Shown: positions 16,294 through 25,385 of the stretch, in pieces
Layout: every line of letters starts with the position of its first letter
How positions within the stretch are numbered: the first letter of the stretch is position 1
DNA from: Thermoplasmata archaeon
GTDB lineage: Archaea; Thermoplasmatota; Thermoplasmata; Halarchaeoplasmatales; Halarchaeoplasmataceae
Direction: 5' to 3'
Length of the DNA stretch: 32,218 nt
Assembly: GCA_003551675.1 (NCBI GenBank)
Contig: PUNG01000086.1
Location: 1-32,218, forward strand
The notes under the pieces: generated by a model
Databases searched by the model: none
The model's input: the letters and a program-made list of their open reading frames with translations, nothing else
Told to the model about the DNA's origin: nothing
Made by a program: the position numbers and the translations under genes

Positions 16294-16857
16294 TCACACC
16301 AATATCAGCTCAATGACCCGAAGTACAAAAAGAGGTGTTACTATCATCAAAAAATCGTCATCGATCATTATGGAGGGATATTCGGCGATGATGGCAACTA
16401 TAGAACCAGTGGAGGCCATGATTAGGATGATCAACATACTGAAATCGGTCAATATACTCAAGATCAACACGGCGAGAGTTCCCCATACAAGCAATGGTAC
16501 ATAAGGATAAAGATATGAAGCATGGAATTGTATCTCACCTATCAAAGGATCTCCTACTCCCATCCCTACCAGACATACGACAGCAAGATGCATGGGGAAA
16601 AAGAATAAAGTGATACCTGCGGCCATGGCCGCCCAGGCATAAGAGGCGATCTGTCTCTTTTCATAATGTCTCATGCCGTAAACATCGAATCCAAAGTAAA
16701 GTCTTAGAGCTTCAAATGCTAGAATTGCTGAAGCTATTACGATCAACCAAAATCTTTTAGAATATCCTAATATGGGATCTGGGATAAGATAGTAAACTAA
16801 AACGATCCAAGTCATGGAGTGCAAGATCCTTCTTAACAATTTTTCATCTTCTTTCAT
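16294..16857 (-). CDS. SEC59/DGK1/VTE5-type CTP-dependent lipid kinase-like membrane protein
   Basis: A 187-residue integral membrane protein with about six helices. The N-terminal LLRRILHSMTW (Arg9-Arg10, His13), FEALRLYFG (48-56), GMGVGDPLIGE (98-108) and the late EYPSIMIDDDFL (Glu159, Asp166-168) follow the order of polar motifs in dolichol/phytol/diacylglycerol kinases that use CTP. In archaea such enzymes could phosphorylate dolichol for glycosylation or recycle isoprenoid alcohols. It could serve the GT-C enzyme encoded about 6 kb away, but nothing in the sequence links them. The family is likely and the substrate open. Confidence 0.72.
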   Translation of the reverse strand: MKEDEKLLRRILHSMTWIVLVYYLIPDPILGYSKRFWLIVIASAILAFEALRLYFGFDVYGMRHYEKRQIASYAWAAMAAGITLFFFPMHLAVVCLVGMGVGDPLIGEIQFHASYLYPYVPLLVWGTLAVLILSILTDFSMLIILIMASTGSIVAIIAEYPSIMIDDDFLMIVTPLFVLRVIELILV

Positions 16858-16924
16858 CCGATCTTTCCTCTTACCATCGTTGAACGAAAATCATGACCTA
16901 CAGAAAGAAGTAGAAGAGGTTTTT

Positions 16925-16944
16925 CCCCTCACAAAAAAGAGGGG
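16925..16944 (-). terminator. Hairpin with T-rich loop between paaK and the SEC59-like gene
   Basis: CCCCTC (16925-16930) pairs with GAGGGG (16939-16944) around an 8-base loop that reads TTTTTTGT on the transcribed minus strand. It lies just after the paaK stop. T-runs alone can end archaeal transcripts, so this may attenuate read-through into the next gene. Confidence 0.35.
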
Positions 16945-16964
16945 CGCCGATACAACTAGATGTT

Positions 16965-18281
16965 TTATAATTCCTCTATCCGATCTTGTTCTTCTCTCTG
17001 ATCTATCACTCTCTTTGCCTTTCCAACTGTTCTAGGAAGTGTTCCTGGCTCCAAAAGTTTCAATCTTGCTTTTATGTTCAAGACAGCCGTCAGGTTCTCA
17101 CTCGCTTCTTTCTTTAATTTTTCCTCGTCATACTCGCTGGATTCATAGTGATCTTTGTCCACTTCAGCCCTAACGTATAGTTTGTCGAGTACGTCTCTGT
17201 CCACAATTATCTGATAGTGTTCACCTATACCTTCGGTTTCTAGGAGTGCAGCTTCGACTTGGCTTGGGAAAACGTTGACACCGCCTACGATCAACATATC
17301 GTCGCTTCTTCCCTCGATCTTCTCTATCCTCGGATGCTGACGACCGCATTCACATTCTTCGTAAGTTACTGATCCCACATCTTTTGTTCTATATCTAAGG
17401 AGCGGCATCGCTTCTCTGGTGAGCATGGTGAAGACGATCTCTCCTTTTTCACCTTCAGGTAAAACTTCTCCTGTTTTAGGATCGATAGTCTCTACCAAAA
17501 ATTCGTCACTCCATATATGAAGTCCATTCTGCTCGGGACATTCTACAGCAACTCCTGGACCGTAAAGCTCGCTCATCCCGTAGACGTCTTGTGCCTTTAT
17601 ACCTAACGAGTTCTCTATACTTTCCCTAGCTTCTTCACTCCATGGCTCCGCTCCGAACATCCCTACTTTCAGGTTAAAATCTTCAAGAGGATCGAAACCA
17701 TATTTTTCTGCAGCTTCGGATAGATATATCGCATATGAAGGAGTTGCCGCTAAAACTTCCGTCTGAAAATCATTCATCATCTTGATCTGTTTTTTGGTGT
17801 TTCCAGTACTTGTTGGAAGTACGGCACATCCCATGACTTCCGCACCCTGATGGAAACCAAGGCCACCAGTGAAAAGACCGTATCCGTAGGCGTTCTGCAC
17901 GATGTATTCCGGCTCAACCCCTGCAGAATCATAACATCTAGCCATGAGGTCACCCCACACATCCATATCTTTCTTGGTGTAGGAAACAACTGTGGGTGTT
18001 CCAGTGGTGCCTGAAGAAGCGTGGAACCGCACTACTTTCTCTTTGGGTACCGCTAAGATACCATAGGGGTAATGATCACGCAGATCATCTTTCACGGTAA
18101 AGGGGACCTTGCGGGCGTCTTCTAATTTTTTTATGTCGGACGGTTTGATACCTTCTTCTTTGAATCGTTTTTTGTACATAGGTACGTTTTCATAGGCATA
18201 TTTAACTTGTTTTAACAATCGTTTTTCCTGCAGCTCTCGTATATCATCCAATTTCATCTTCTGGGCTTTTTCGTTAAACAT
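16965..18281 (-). CDS. paaK: Phenylacetate-CoA ligase (PaaK-like AMP-forming acyl-CoA ligase)
   Basis: A 438-residue member of the ANL superfamily that activates phenylacetate or a related aryl acid to its CoA thioester, consuming ATP to AMP. The P-loop SSGTTGTPT lies at 89-97. The A5/A8-type blocks VYGMSELYGPGV, PLLRYRTKDVG and the hinge region RSDDMLIVGGVNVFPSQVE follow, with a terminal TVGKAKRVIDQR carrying the C-domain lysine. Length is typical of PaaK. A clear Shine-Dalgarno GGTGA (18286-18290) and a TATA-like box (18326-18335) support the start. No aerobic paa genes are present, so an anaerobic role with aromatic amino-acid products is more likely. Confidence 0.93.
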   Translation of the reverse strand: MFNEKAQKMKLDDIRELQEKRLLKQVKYAYENVPMYKKRFKEEGIKPSDIKKLEDARKVPFTVKDDLRDHYPYGILAVPKEKVVRFHASSGTTGTPTVVSYTKKDMDVWGDLMARCYDSAGVEPEYIVQNAYGYGLFTGGLGFHQGAEVMGCAVLPTSTGNTKKQIKMMNDFQTEVLAATPSYAIYLSEAAEKYGFDPLEDFNLKVGMFGAEPWSEEARESIENSLGIKAQDVYGMSELYGPGVAVECPEQNGLHIWSDEFLVETIDPKTGEVLPEGEKGEIVFTMLTREAMPLLRYRTKDVGSVTYEECECGRQHPRIEKIEGRSDDMLIVGGVNVFPSQVEAALLETEGIGEHYQIIVDRDVLDKLYVRAEVDKDHYESSEYDEEKLKKEASENLTAVLNIKARLKLLEPGTLPRTVGKAKRVIDQREEQDRIEEL

Positions 18282-18325
18282 AATTTCACCTTATATTATA
18301 TGTCGTCAGCCACGCAGTACTTTGA

Positions 18326-18335
18326 TTTATTATAA
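18326..18335 (-). promoter_or_regulatory. TATA-like box and leader of paaK
   Basis: TTATAATAAA on the minus strand. It predicts transcription from about 18306 with a 25-base leader containing AAGGTGA, one of the few clearly leadered genes in the window. Confidence 0.45.
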
Positions 18336-18414
18336 GTTTTTCGAAGAAAGTGATCACTGTAGATTTAAACGAGTTTTGCTCGTTATGGTAGTAGTATCAC
18401 CGATACTGAGTTCC

Positions 18415-19485
18415 TTAAAATATAGAGGACAACAAGGGGATCAATATCATCACTAATGGGACCGATATCACCGTGGTCCATGAAACCGAAAGAGCTGTTC
18501 CTTTAGGATTTAAACCGTATGGTAATAAAAACATGTTAGTGCTGGTGATGGGGAGTATCGAGTTTATCACTATAACGGCGAACCAAGATCCTGGTATGAT
18601 ATCTAACAACATCAAAGGTGTGAACACAAGTGTTATGATGATGGGTGTGTATAACATAGTCGTTAAGAATGCGTTGCGACCCACGTCCCAATAGAACTCT
18701 CTTTTTTCTCCCTTTTTCTTTGGAAAGATCATCTTTTTCATCTCGTCTAATTTTAGGTCTTCAGGATGTATTCCTGAACCTACATAGTAGAGTGCAGCTG
18801 GTATCGTCAGAGCGCTGAGGAAAAACAATACCGTACCTCCATCACCCATGGCTTCAAGGTCGATACCGGCAAAACGATTCACAAATATGCCTGCCAAGAT
18901 GAATGAAAGTAGATACCATGGATACAACTTGAGATACCAGGGCAAAGGTGATTTATCTTCCTTTAGGTCATTCTTTCTTTCATGTTTGTGCATTACCGAG
19001 AGGATGTACGGTATGACTGCGAACAGTCCAACACCAACAAAGGCTATGTATATACCTGCGGGAACGGCCCATCCTTCTATAGCTAGAAGAGCTCCTCCCA
19101 CGAAGGCCGCACTCCTACCTTGGTTAGTCAATACTGTTTTTAAAAAGGTTCTTTTTTTCATCCCTTTGAGATTTAACTTTTTTGCTTCCACTTTTCCTAG
19201 GAAGTACGCAATTATATACATAAAAGTCAGAACACCAAAAGTTATCCCTGTGAATATGAGCTCCTCTCTTCCGAAGGAGATATTTACAAATATCCTGAAC
19301 ATCAGTATAGGGATAAAAACGAACAATAGTACTAGACCGATTTTTTTCATCACCTGGTTTATTCTTTCTTGTCCAAATGGTTTTGCTAGAACATACGAAA
19401 CTATCAATCCTACAACTATCCATGGAAGGGTCCTCAACCCGCTTATGTATGGTAGAATGCTCTCTATGACGCTAATGAAAGACAT
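18415..19485 (-). CDS. AEC-type (auxin efflux carrier-like) membrane transporter
   Basis: About 356 residues with ten or so hydrophobic helices arranged as two similar halves around a charged central loop (MHKHERKNDLKEDKSPLP). VLTNQGRSAAFVGGALL in the first half and INSILPITSTNMFLLPYGL in the second are the family's broken-helix regions. The family moves organic acids or amino-acid-like anions. The substrate is unknown. A longer ORF starts at 19545, but a TATA-like box at 19508-19515 falls inside that extension and predicts transcription at about 19486, so the Met at 19485 is preferred. If transcribed instead from the upstream gene (stop at 19561), the longer form could be used. Confidence 0.75.
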   Translation of the reverse strand: MSFISVIESILPYISGLRTLPWIVVGLIVSYVLAKPFGQERINQVMKKIGLVLLFVFIPILMFRIFVNISFGREELIFTGITFGVLTFMYIIAYFLGKVEAKKLNLKGMKKRTFLKTVLTNQGRSAAFVGGALLAIEGWAVPAGIYIAFVGVGLFAVIPYILSVMHKHERKNDLKEDKSPLPWYLKLYPWYLLSFILAGIFVNRFAGIDLEAMGDGGTVLFFLSALTIPAALYYVGSGIHPEDLKLDEMKKMIFPKKKGEKREFYWDVGRNAFLTTMLYTPIIITLVFTPLMLLDIIPGSWFAVIVINSILPITSTNMFLLPYGLNPKGTALSVSWTTVISVPLVMILIPLLSSIF

Positions 19486-19507
19486 ATATCGATGAAAAGG
19501 GAAAAGA

Positions 19508-19515
19508 TATTTAAA
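19508..19515 (-). promoter_or_regulatory. TATA-like box for the AEC-type transporter
   Basis: TTTAAATA on the minus strand, centred 26 bases before the ATG at 19485, consistent with a leaderless transcript. Confidence 0.45.
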
Positions 19516-19560
19516 AAGTTCGCTTCCTATCTTGAAAAATTTCAAAAAAGAAATGAAGCC

Positions 19561-20256
19561 TCAGATCCATGGACGTATGTAGAACTCTTTTACCACTGTA
19601 TTAGTGTTTCCGTTCACATCCTCCATCTCGATCTTTACTTCGTAAGGCTCATCCCTTGGCCATACATTTTCATAGGTCATAAGATAATAGTGTTCGTGAA
19701 GATCATCTTTTTCCATCCTAGTTCTGTTTTCTTCGTCGTCTTCTAAAGTTATATAAACGCTGTCTTCCTTCACTTCCGAATTTGAAGTTATCTTTGCTCT
19801 GATAGTTATATTGTATTCTTCTTCATAGCTGATATCTTCGATCTCTACCAACTCGCCTTCTTCATCGTATATCCAAACTTCTATCTCGTTTACCGTAGGA
19901 TCTGCAAGATCACTGAATGGGGGATTCATTAGTAAAATCCAGACAGCTAAAAGCGTCACTGAATAGATGCCAAAATTTTTTGCCCAATCTTTGGTATTTA
20001 GATCATCCACTTTTAGTTTAAGAGCACTATAGGCGGGTTTCAAAAAAAGAAGCCCGATAAGCCCTGCTAAAATTCCCGTTTCCCAGTCCCCAGTGTGGTT
20101 AAAAACTAGATGGCTGATAACCGAAAATATAGGAGCTATGGCTATACTTACCAAGGTTATTTTACCTTCGTTGATCTGCTTTTTCATGTACTCCTTTCGA
20201 TCGAACTCCGGCATCTCAAAGTTCGAATCTTCTTCCTCTTTATCGTTCTCTTCCAT
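19561..20256 (-). CDS. Unknown membrane-anchored protein with C-terminal beta-sandwich-like region
   Basis: 231 residues. A highly acidic cytoplasmic N-terminus (about 1-30) is followed by three hydrophobic segments (about 32-55, 60-76 and 95-113). After these, about 115 residues of alternating strands (NEIEVWIYDEEGELVEIED, YNITIRAKITSN, DSVYITLEDDEEN, YEVKIEMEDVNGN) resemble an Ig-like or CARDB-like fold. This part would lie outside the cell. There are no catalytic motifs. I do not recognise the family. It is divergent from the acyl-CoA synthetase operon and upstream of the AEC transporter on the same strand. Confidence 0.7.
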   Translation of the reverse strand: MEENDKEEEDSNFEMPEFDRKEYMKKQINEGKITLVSIAIAPIFSVISHLVFNHTGDWETGILAGLIGLLFLKPAYSALKLKVDDLNTKDWAKNFGIYSVTLLAVWILLMNPPFSDLADPTVNEIEVWIYDEEGELVEIEDISYEEEYNITIRAKITSNSEVKEDSVYITLEDDEENRTRMEKDDLHEHYYLMTYENVWPRDEPYEVKIEMEDVNGNTNTVVKEFYIRPWI

Positions 20257-20359
20257 ATATCGAGATAACAGAGGGATAGTGTTTATTAAAAATCTTTTGT
20301 GTAGACCCTTATCGGAATTTTACAAAATACTAATAAAGGTGTTCTCTTTCTCGAATCCG

Positions 20360-22480
20360 ATGTCGGCTAGACAAGATGATCTTGAAGGGCTTTTCGATCC
20401 TTCTTCCATCGCTGTGATAGGCGCATCTAGAAAGGAAGGTAAAGTCGGCCATAAACTATTATCTAACATACTACAATCAGGATATGACGGTGAGGTTTAT
20501 CCAGTAAATCCAAAAGGTGGCGAAGCACTGGGTAAAAAATTGTATAGATCCGTTGAAGAGATCCCTGAACCAGTCGACTTGGCAGTTATAGTGGTACCTG
20601 CGAAGATCGTTAAAGAGACTGTTCACCAGTGTGGAGAGATAGGGGTCAAACACCTAATCATTATCTCATCCGGCTTTTCAGAGATAGGCGAAGTTGAAGA
20701 GGAGAGGGCCTTGGTTGAAGAGGCAAGAAGATACGGCATGAGAGTTTTGGGCCCTAATGTTTTTGGTATCTACTCGGCCAAATCTGAACTCAACGCTACT
20801 TTTGGCCCTTCCGAGATCGAGAAAGGCAGCATCGCAGTTCTATCTCAGAGCGGAGCTTTGGGCATCGCTCTCATAGGCAAAACCGCTCAGCAATACCTAG
20901 GCCTTTCCGCCATAGTGAGCATAGGCAACAAGGCGGACATCGATGATATCGATTTGGTGGATTATTTTAGTCGGGACGACGAAAGTGAAGTGATAATGAT
21001 CTATATGGAGGGTATGGAGAACGGCAGAGAATTCATGGAAAAAGTGGAGGACCTAGAGGAGGATAAAACGGTGATAATCTTAAAATCTGGTCGTTCAGAG
21101 AAAGGTGCTACCGCAGTGGCTTCACACACTGGCTCATTGGCGGGTAGTGATCGTATATTTTCTTCAGCTTTCAAACAGTGTGGTGTTCTTAGGGCTGAAG
21201 AACTTAGGGAAGCTTTTAACTGGTCCAGGGCATTCTCTAACTCACCTTTACCGGAAAAAGACAATGCAGTTGTCGTTACAAATGGAGGAGGAATAGGGGT
21301 TCTCAGCGCTGATGCCGCGGAGAAATACGGTGTTAAATTGCTAGATGACCAAACACATCTCAAAGAGACTTTTGGGGACGTTATACCTCCCTTTGGATCG
21401 ACTAAAAACCCAGTAGATATAACGGGGCAAGCTGGAAAGGAAGAATATGAAAGATCTTTGAGATGCGCATATGAAAGTGAAGAGATCGGATCGGTCATAG
21501 GTCTATATTGTGAGGCTGGAGGCGGCGATGCATGGGGTGGGGCTAAAGCTATCAGGAAGGTTTACGAAGAATATGGTGATGAAAAGACGTCAGTTTTCAC
21601 TTTCGTAGGTGGAAAGCAAGCGGACGAATGTGTTCAATGGCTGAGAAAGCATGATATCCCCGCTTTTACCGATACTTACGAATGCGTGTCTGCATTAGGG
21701 GCACTGTACAGAAAAAAGAGGTACATCGCTAGGAAAGAAGAAAAAAAGGAGATACCTGAATCAGATATGCCTCTTGATGAGATCAGAGATATATTGGAAG
21801 ATGTTAGGGAGAGCGGCAGACTGACTCTACGTGAAGACGAAGCAAGAGAGGTCCTACATCTAGCGGGTATCCCCATGGCTGAAGGAAGGGTGGTGACTTC
21901 GTTAGAAGGTGCGATAAAGACCGCCGAGCAAATAGGATATCCTGTGGTTTTGAAAGTTGTCTCCGAAGACATAATCCATAAATCCGACGCTGGAGGATTG
22001 GCGTTGGATCTAGAAGATGAAAAAGAAGTCGTAGATGCTTACCAGGCTATACGATCTAACGTAAGAAAGAAGTATCCAGATGCTCACGTAAAAGGCATAT
22101 CGGTGGCAAAGATGTTGAAAGGAGGAGAAGAGACCATCGTCGGCGGCACGAGAGACAACACATTTGGTCCTTTAGTGATGTTCGGATTAGGGGGTGTTTA
22201 CGTGGAGATACTTGAGGATGTAGAGTTCAGGGTTGCCCCCATAGATAAAAAAGAGGCTAGAAGGATGATAGGAAATATAAATGCATTCCCGGTTTTGATG
22301 GGTGCAAGAGGGGAAACTAGAAAGGATCTCGAAGCATTGGCAGATGTTATATATAGGGTATCATATTTGATGGATGAGGTGGATGATATAGCGGAAATGG
22401 ACCTCAACCCTATCAAGGCTTTTGACCAAGGAAAAGGTTGCAAATCAGTTGATGTTGCTATAAATCTAAAAAGAAGGTGA
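20360..22480 (+). CDS. acdAB: ADP-forming acyl/acetyl-CoA synthetase, fused alpha-beta
   Basis: 706 residues. It interconverts an acyl-CoA, ADP and phosphate with the free acid, CoA and ATP, a main energy-conserving step in peptide-fermenting archaea. The CoA-binding Rossmann domain begins DPSSIAVIGASRKEGKVGH (13-31). The succinyl-CoA ligase-like domains carry the phospho-histidine His256 in ASHTGSLAG. The C-terminal ATP-grasp part (from about 480) has GYPVVLKVVSEDIIHKSDAGG, with the second histidine, and DLNP at the end. A longer ORF begins at 20093 but its extra 89 residues are unlike the family and lie antisense to the neighbouring gene. The ATG at 20360 is used. It heads a four-gene operon. 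Substrate range is unknown. Confidence 0.93.
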   Translation: MSARQDDLEGLFDPSSIAVIGASRKEGKVGHKLLSNILQSGYDGEVYPVNPKGGEALGKKLYRSVEEIPEPVDLAVIVVPAKIVKETVHQCGEIGVKHLIIISSGFSEIGEVEEERALVEEARRYGMRVLGPNVFGIYSAKSELNATFGPSEIEKGSIAVLSQSGALGIALIGKTAQQYLGLSAIVSIGNKADIDDIDLVDYFSRDDESEVIMIYMEGMENGREFMEKVEDLEEDKTVIILKSGRSEKGATAVASHTGSLAGSDRIFSSAFKQCGVLRAEELREAFNWSRAFSNSPLPEKDNAVVVTNGGGIGVLSADAAEKYGVKLLDDQTHLKETFGDVIPPFGSTKNPVDITGQAGKEEYERSLRCAYESEEIGSVIGLYCEAGGGDAWGGAKAIRKVYEEYGDEKTSVFTFVGGKQADECVQWLRKHDIPAFTDTYECVSALGALYRKKRYIARKEEKKEIPESDMPLDEIRDILEDVRESGRLTLREDEAREVLHLAGIPMAEGRVVTSLEGAIKTAEQIGYPVVLKVVSEDIIHKSDAGGLALDLEDEKEVVDAYQAIRSNVRKKYPDAHVKGISVAKMLKGGEETIVGGTRDNTFGPLVMFGLGGVYVEILEDVEFRVAPIDKKEARRMIGNINAFPVLMGARGETRKDLEALADVIYRVSYLMDEVDDIAEMDLNPIKAFDQGKGCKSVDVAINLKRR

Positions 22481-22487
22481 TCTAAAA

Positions 22488-23516
22488 ATGAAGAACATTA
22501 TCATATCTTCCACGGAAAAAGATGCGGGTAAAACCACCATCGGTTTGGCGATAGCCCTTTCGACGGATAGGTCTTTGAATTTTTTTAAACCCTTTGGCGA
22601 CAGACCGATCTACAAGAAAAAAAGATTGATAGATTACGATGCGAAGTTGTTCAAGAACGTATTGGATTTGGACACAGATTATGAAAAGTTTTGCATCGGT
22701 TTCGATCATTCTAAGATAAAATATGCATATGATGAAACTACTATCAAAGAGAAGATAAAAGAAAGAGTACAAGAACTCTCCAAAGGAAAAGACGGGTTGA
22801 TCATAGAGACAGGTGAGCATTGGGGTTTTGGCTCATCTATAGGTTTAGACCCTATATCTATTTCAGACATGGTCGAATCCGAAGTTCTGTTGGTAACCTC
22901 TGTTTCTGGCACAGAGGTCGCGGATAAACTGACAACCGCTTCGCGGTATTTTGAGAAGAACGGAACAGAAGTGAAGGGAGTAGTACTCAATAGAGCGGAA
23001 TCACTGGAAGAGATGGAAGATTTCGTTGTCCAAGATGTTGAAGACCTTGGCCTGGATGTTTTAGGTATTGTTCCGGATATATCTAGTTTAGACCTAACCA
23101 GGATGAGGTTCATAAACGATATGCTATTTGGTAAGGTAGTTGCAGGAGAGGGTGGTTTGGACAACATAGTCAAAAATGTTTATGTGGGTGCCATGAGCGC
23201 AGACGAGATGATACGGACTCCTTCGTTCCAAGAAAAAAGAAAATTGATGGTGACAGGTGGTGACAGGGCGGATGTGATTTTAGCATCCTTAGAGGAAGGA
23301 ACATCAGGTATAATTTTGACAAATAATATAATACCGCCGAGCAACATAATCTCTAGGGCTGATAGGGCTAACATACCTCTCATATCTGTGCCCATAAATA
23401 CTTACGAAGCCGCACAGCGTATCGAAAGGATGGAGACTATAACCACCATAGATGATAACTTCAAGATAGAACATATCAAAGAAAAAGTCTGTCCCAACCT
23501 TGAGATAGACTTGTGA
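22488..23516 (+). CDS. BioD-like P-loop protein with DRTGG domain (PtaN-type)
   Basis: 342 residues. The N-terminal half is a dethiobiotin-synthetase-like NTPase with the P-loop STEKDAGKTT (8-17), LIIETGEHWGFG, and VTSVSGTEVADKL. The C-terminal half (about 215-325) is a DRTGG-type module (GGDRADVILASLEEGTSGII, NIIPPSNIISRAD, PLISVPINTYEAAQRIE). This is the arrangement found N-terminal to some phosphotransacetylases and as a stand-alone archaeal protein. The catalytic phosphotransacetylase domain is absent, so a regulatory or ligand-sensing role in acyl-CoA metabolism is more likely. A strong ribosome-binding site AGGTGAT overlaps the preceding stop, so it is coupled to the synthetase. Confidence 0.82.
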   Translation: MKNIIISSTEKDAGKTTIGLAIALSTDRSLNFFKPFGDRPIYKKKRLIDYDAKLFKNVLDLDTDYEKFCIGFDHSKIKYAYDETTIKEKIKERVQELSKGKDGLIIETGEHWGFGSSIGLDPISISDMVESEVLLVTSVSGTEVADKLTTASRYFEKNGTEVKGVVLNRAESLEEMEDFVVQDVEDLGLDVLGIVPDISSLDLTRMRFINDMLFGKVVAGEGGLDNIVKNVYVGAMSADEMIRTPSFQEKRKLMVTGGDRADVILASLEEGTSGIILTNNIIPPSNIISRADRANIPLISVPINTYEAAQRIERMETITTIDDNFKIEHIKEKVCPNLEIDL

Positions 23517-23534
23517 TCTGTAGGATGGTAGGGA

Positions 23535-25373
23535 ATGAGTTACGATACAGACTATGTGGAGGCTGAGACTGCACTGAAGAATATAGGCAGAGGTGACAGA
23601 GTTTTCGTGGGTTCTGGAGCCGCGGAACCTCAATATCTCGTGAAAGAACTGATGGACTTAGCAAATCAATTCTATGACACTGAGATATTTCACATACAGA
23701 CTCTCGGAGTGGCTCCCTATACTGAAGATAAGTTCGAGGATCGTTTCAGGCACAATGCCTTTTTTGTAGATGATAATACAAGAGACGCTGTGGCAGAGGG
23801 AAGAGCCGATTACACGCCCATATTTATGCGAAATATCCCAGAACTTTTCAAGACCGGTCGCATACCTCTAAACGCCTCATTAATACAGGTTTCCCCTCCA
23901 GATAGACACGGATGGATGAGTCTAGGTATAGCTGTGGATATCATAAAGTCTGCTGTTCAGAATTCCAAAATGGTGATCGCCCAGGTGAATCCAAATATGC
24001 CTAGAGTCCATGGAGACTCTTTCATCAATGTTGATGACGTGGACTATTTGGTTAAACATGAGGAAGAACTGTTGGAGTTTGATCCCATTGTTCCTACTGA
24101 AAAGGCGGAGAGGATAGCAGAGAACGTCAGTCCACTGATAGAGGACGGAGCAACTCTTCAGGTGGGTTATGGAGAGATCCCAAATGCATTGTTGTCACAT
24201 TTGGAAGAAGAAGAGGATCTAGGGGTACACACCGAGATGTTATCGGAAGATCTTGCGGGACTTATAAAGGATGGTATCATAACGAACAAAAAGAAGAGCA
24301 TTGACCCGGGCAAGAACGTAGCATCCTTTCTGATGGGGACTAAGGATCTCTATGATTTTGTAGATGACAATCCCGAAATTGAATTACATCCCACCGATTA
24401 TACGAACGATCCATTCAATATAGCGAAGAACTATAAGATGACTGCAATAAATACTGCTCTACAGGTGGACTTGACTGGACAAGTATGCGCTGATTCTTTA
24501 GGATACAGTTTTTACAGCGGCATCGGAGGACACGCAGATTTTATGCGGGGAGCAGGTTATGCAGAAGATGGCAAATCCATCATCGCCCTTTCCTCAACTG
24601 CTCAAGATGGTGAAGTATCCAGGATAGTCCCTTCTTTGAATGAAGGAGCTGGTGTGGTCACAACGAGAGGCGATGTAGAGTACGTGATCACTGAGTTTGG
24701 AGTAGCTTATCTAAAAGGTAAAAACATCCGACAGCGTGCCATGGAACTGATCAACATCGCCCATCCTAAATTTAGAGACGATCTACTTAAAGAAGCAAAA
24801 GAAAACAAGCTCGTCTTTAAAGACCAGATGTTGGTCGTTGGAGAAGGTGGAAGGTACCCGGATGAATACGAAGAGTATAAGGATATAGGGGGTAAAGAAT
24901 TTCTTTTCAGGCCCATGAAACCCACTGACGATGAATTGTTGAAAGACCTTTTTTATTCATTATCCGATGAAAGTCGTTATAAACGCTTCATGAGCGCCAG
25001 AAAAGACATGCCGCACGGGAGAAGACAGGAATTCGTTCAAATAAATTTCAAAAAAGAGATGGCAATCGTTGTGATAGACCCTGAAATAGAAGGTCCACAT
25101 AGGATGATCGGCGTGGGGGATTACAGGATAAAAAAGGGCCAGAACGTGGCCGAAGTCTCTATCATGATAAGAGACGAGTATCAAGGTCAAGGAATAGGTA
25201 CGATCTTATTGGAATACCTGACCATGATAGCTCAGGATCAAGGTCTTTACGGATTCACGGCGGAAGTCTTAGCGGACAACCGAAAGATGCTTCGAGTTTT
25301 TGAAAAGATGGGTTACGATATAGAAAAACGGAGAAAATTTGGAGAGTACGAGTTAAGGATGAGATTCAGATGA
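23535..25373 (+). CDS. Acetyl-CoA hydrolase/CoA-transferase fused to a GNAT acetyltransferase
   Basis: 612 residues. Residues about 1-440 form a family I CoA-transferase of the acetyl-CoA hydrolase/4-hydroxybutyrate CoA-transferase type. Its features are GSGAAEPQYLVKEL, GYGEIPNALLSHL, the HTEM segment that should carry the catalytic glutamate, and the glycine-rich GGHADFMRGAGYAEDG with VTTRGDVEYVITEFGVAYL. Residues about 455-612 form a complete GNAT domain with the acetyl-CoA loop YQGQGIGTILLEYL and EVLADNRKMLRVFEKMGY. The transferase would pass CoA between acids. The GNAT part could acetylate a protein, perhaps the neighbouring synthetase. It lies in the same operon, 18 bases after the DRTGG gene. 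Confidence 0.88.
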   Translation: MSYDTDYVEAETALKNIGRGDRVFVGSGAAEPQYLVKELMDLANQFYDTEIFHIQTLGVAPYTEDKFEDRFRHNAFFVDDNTRDAVAEGRADYTPIFMRNIPELFKTGRIPLNASLIQVSPPDRHGWMSLGIAVDIIKSAVQNSKMVIAQVNPNMPRVHGDSFINVDDVDYLVKHEEELLEFDPIVPTEKAERIAENVSPLIEDGATLQVGYGEIPNALLSHLEEEEDLGVHTEMLSEDLAGLIKDGIITNKKKSIDPGKNVASFLMGTKDLYDFVDDNPEIELHPTDYTNDPFNIAKNYKMTAINTALQVDLTGQVCADSLGYSFYSGIGGHADFMRGAGYAEDGKSIIALSSTAQDGEVSRIVPSLNEGAGVVTTRGDVEYVITEFGVAYLKGKNIRQRAMELINIAHPKFRDDLLKEAKENKLVFKDQMLVVGEGGRYPDEYEEYKDIGGKEFLFRPMKPTDDELLKDLFYSLSDESRYKRFMSARKDMPHGRRQEFVQINFKKEMAIVVIDPEIEGPHRMIGVGDYRIKKGQNVAEVSIMIRDEYQGQGIGTILLEYLTMIAQDQGLYGFTAEVLADNRKMLRVFEKMGYDIEKRRKFGEYELRMRFR

Positions 25374-25385
25374 TAGGTGGTCCCG

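Noticed and set aside
20093-20359. 89-residue N-terminal extension of the acyl-CoA synthetase frame
   Set aside because: It is unlike any synthetase N-terminus, lies mostly antisense to a coherent gene, and the family's first conserved block starts just after the ATG at 20360.
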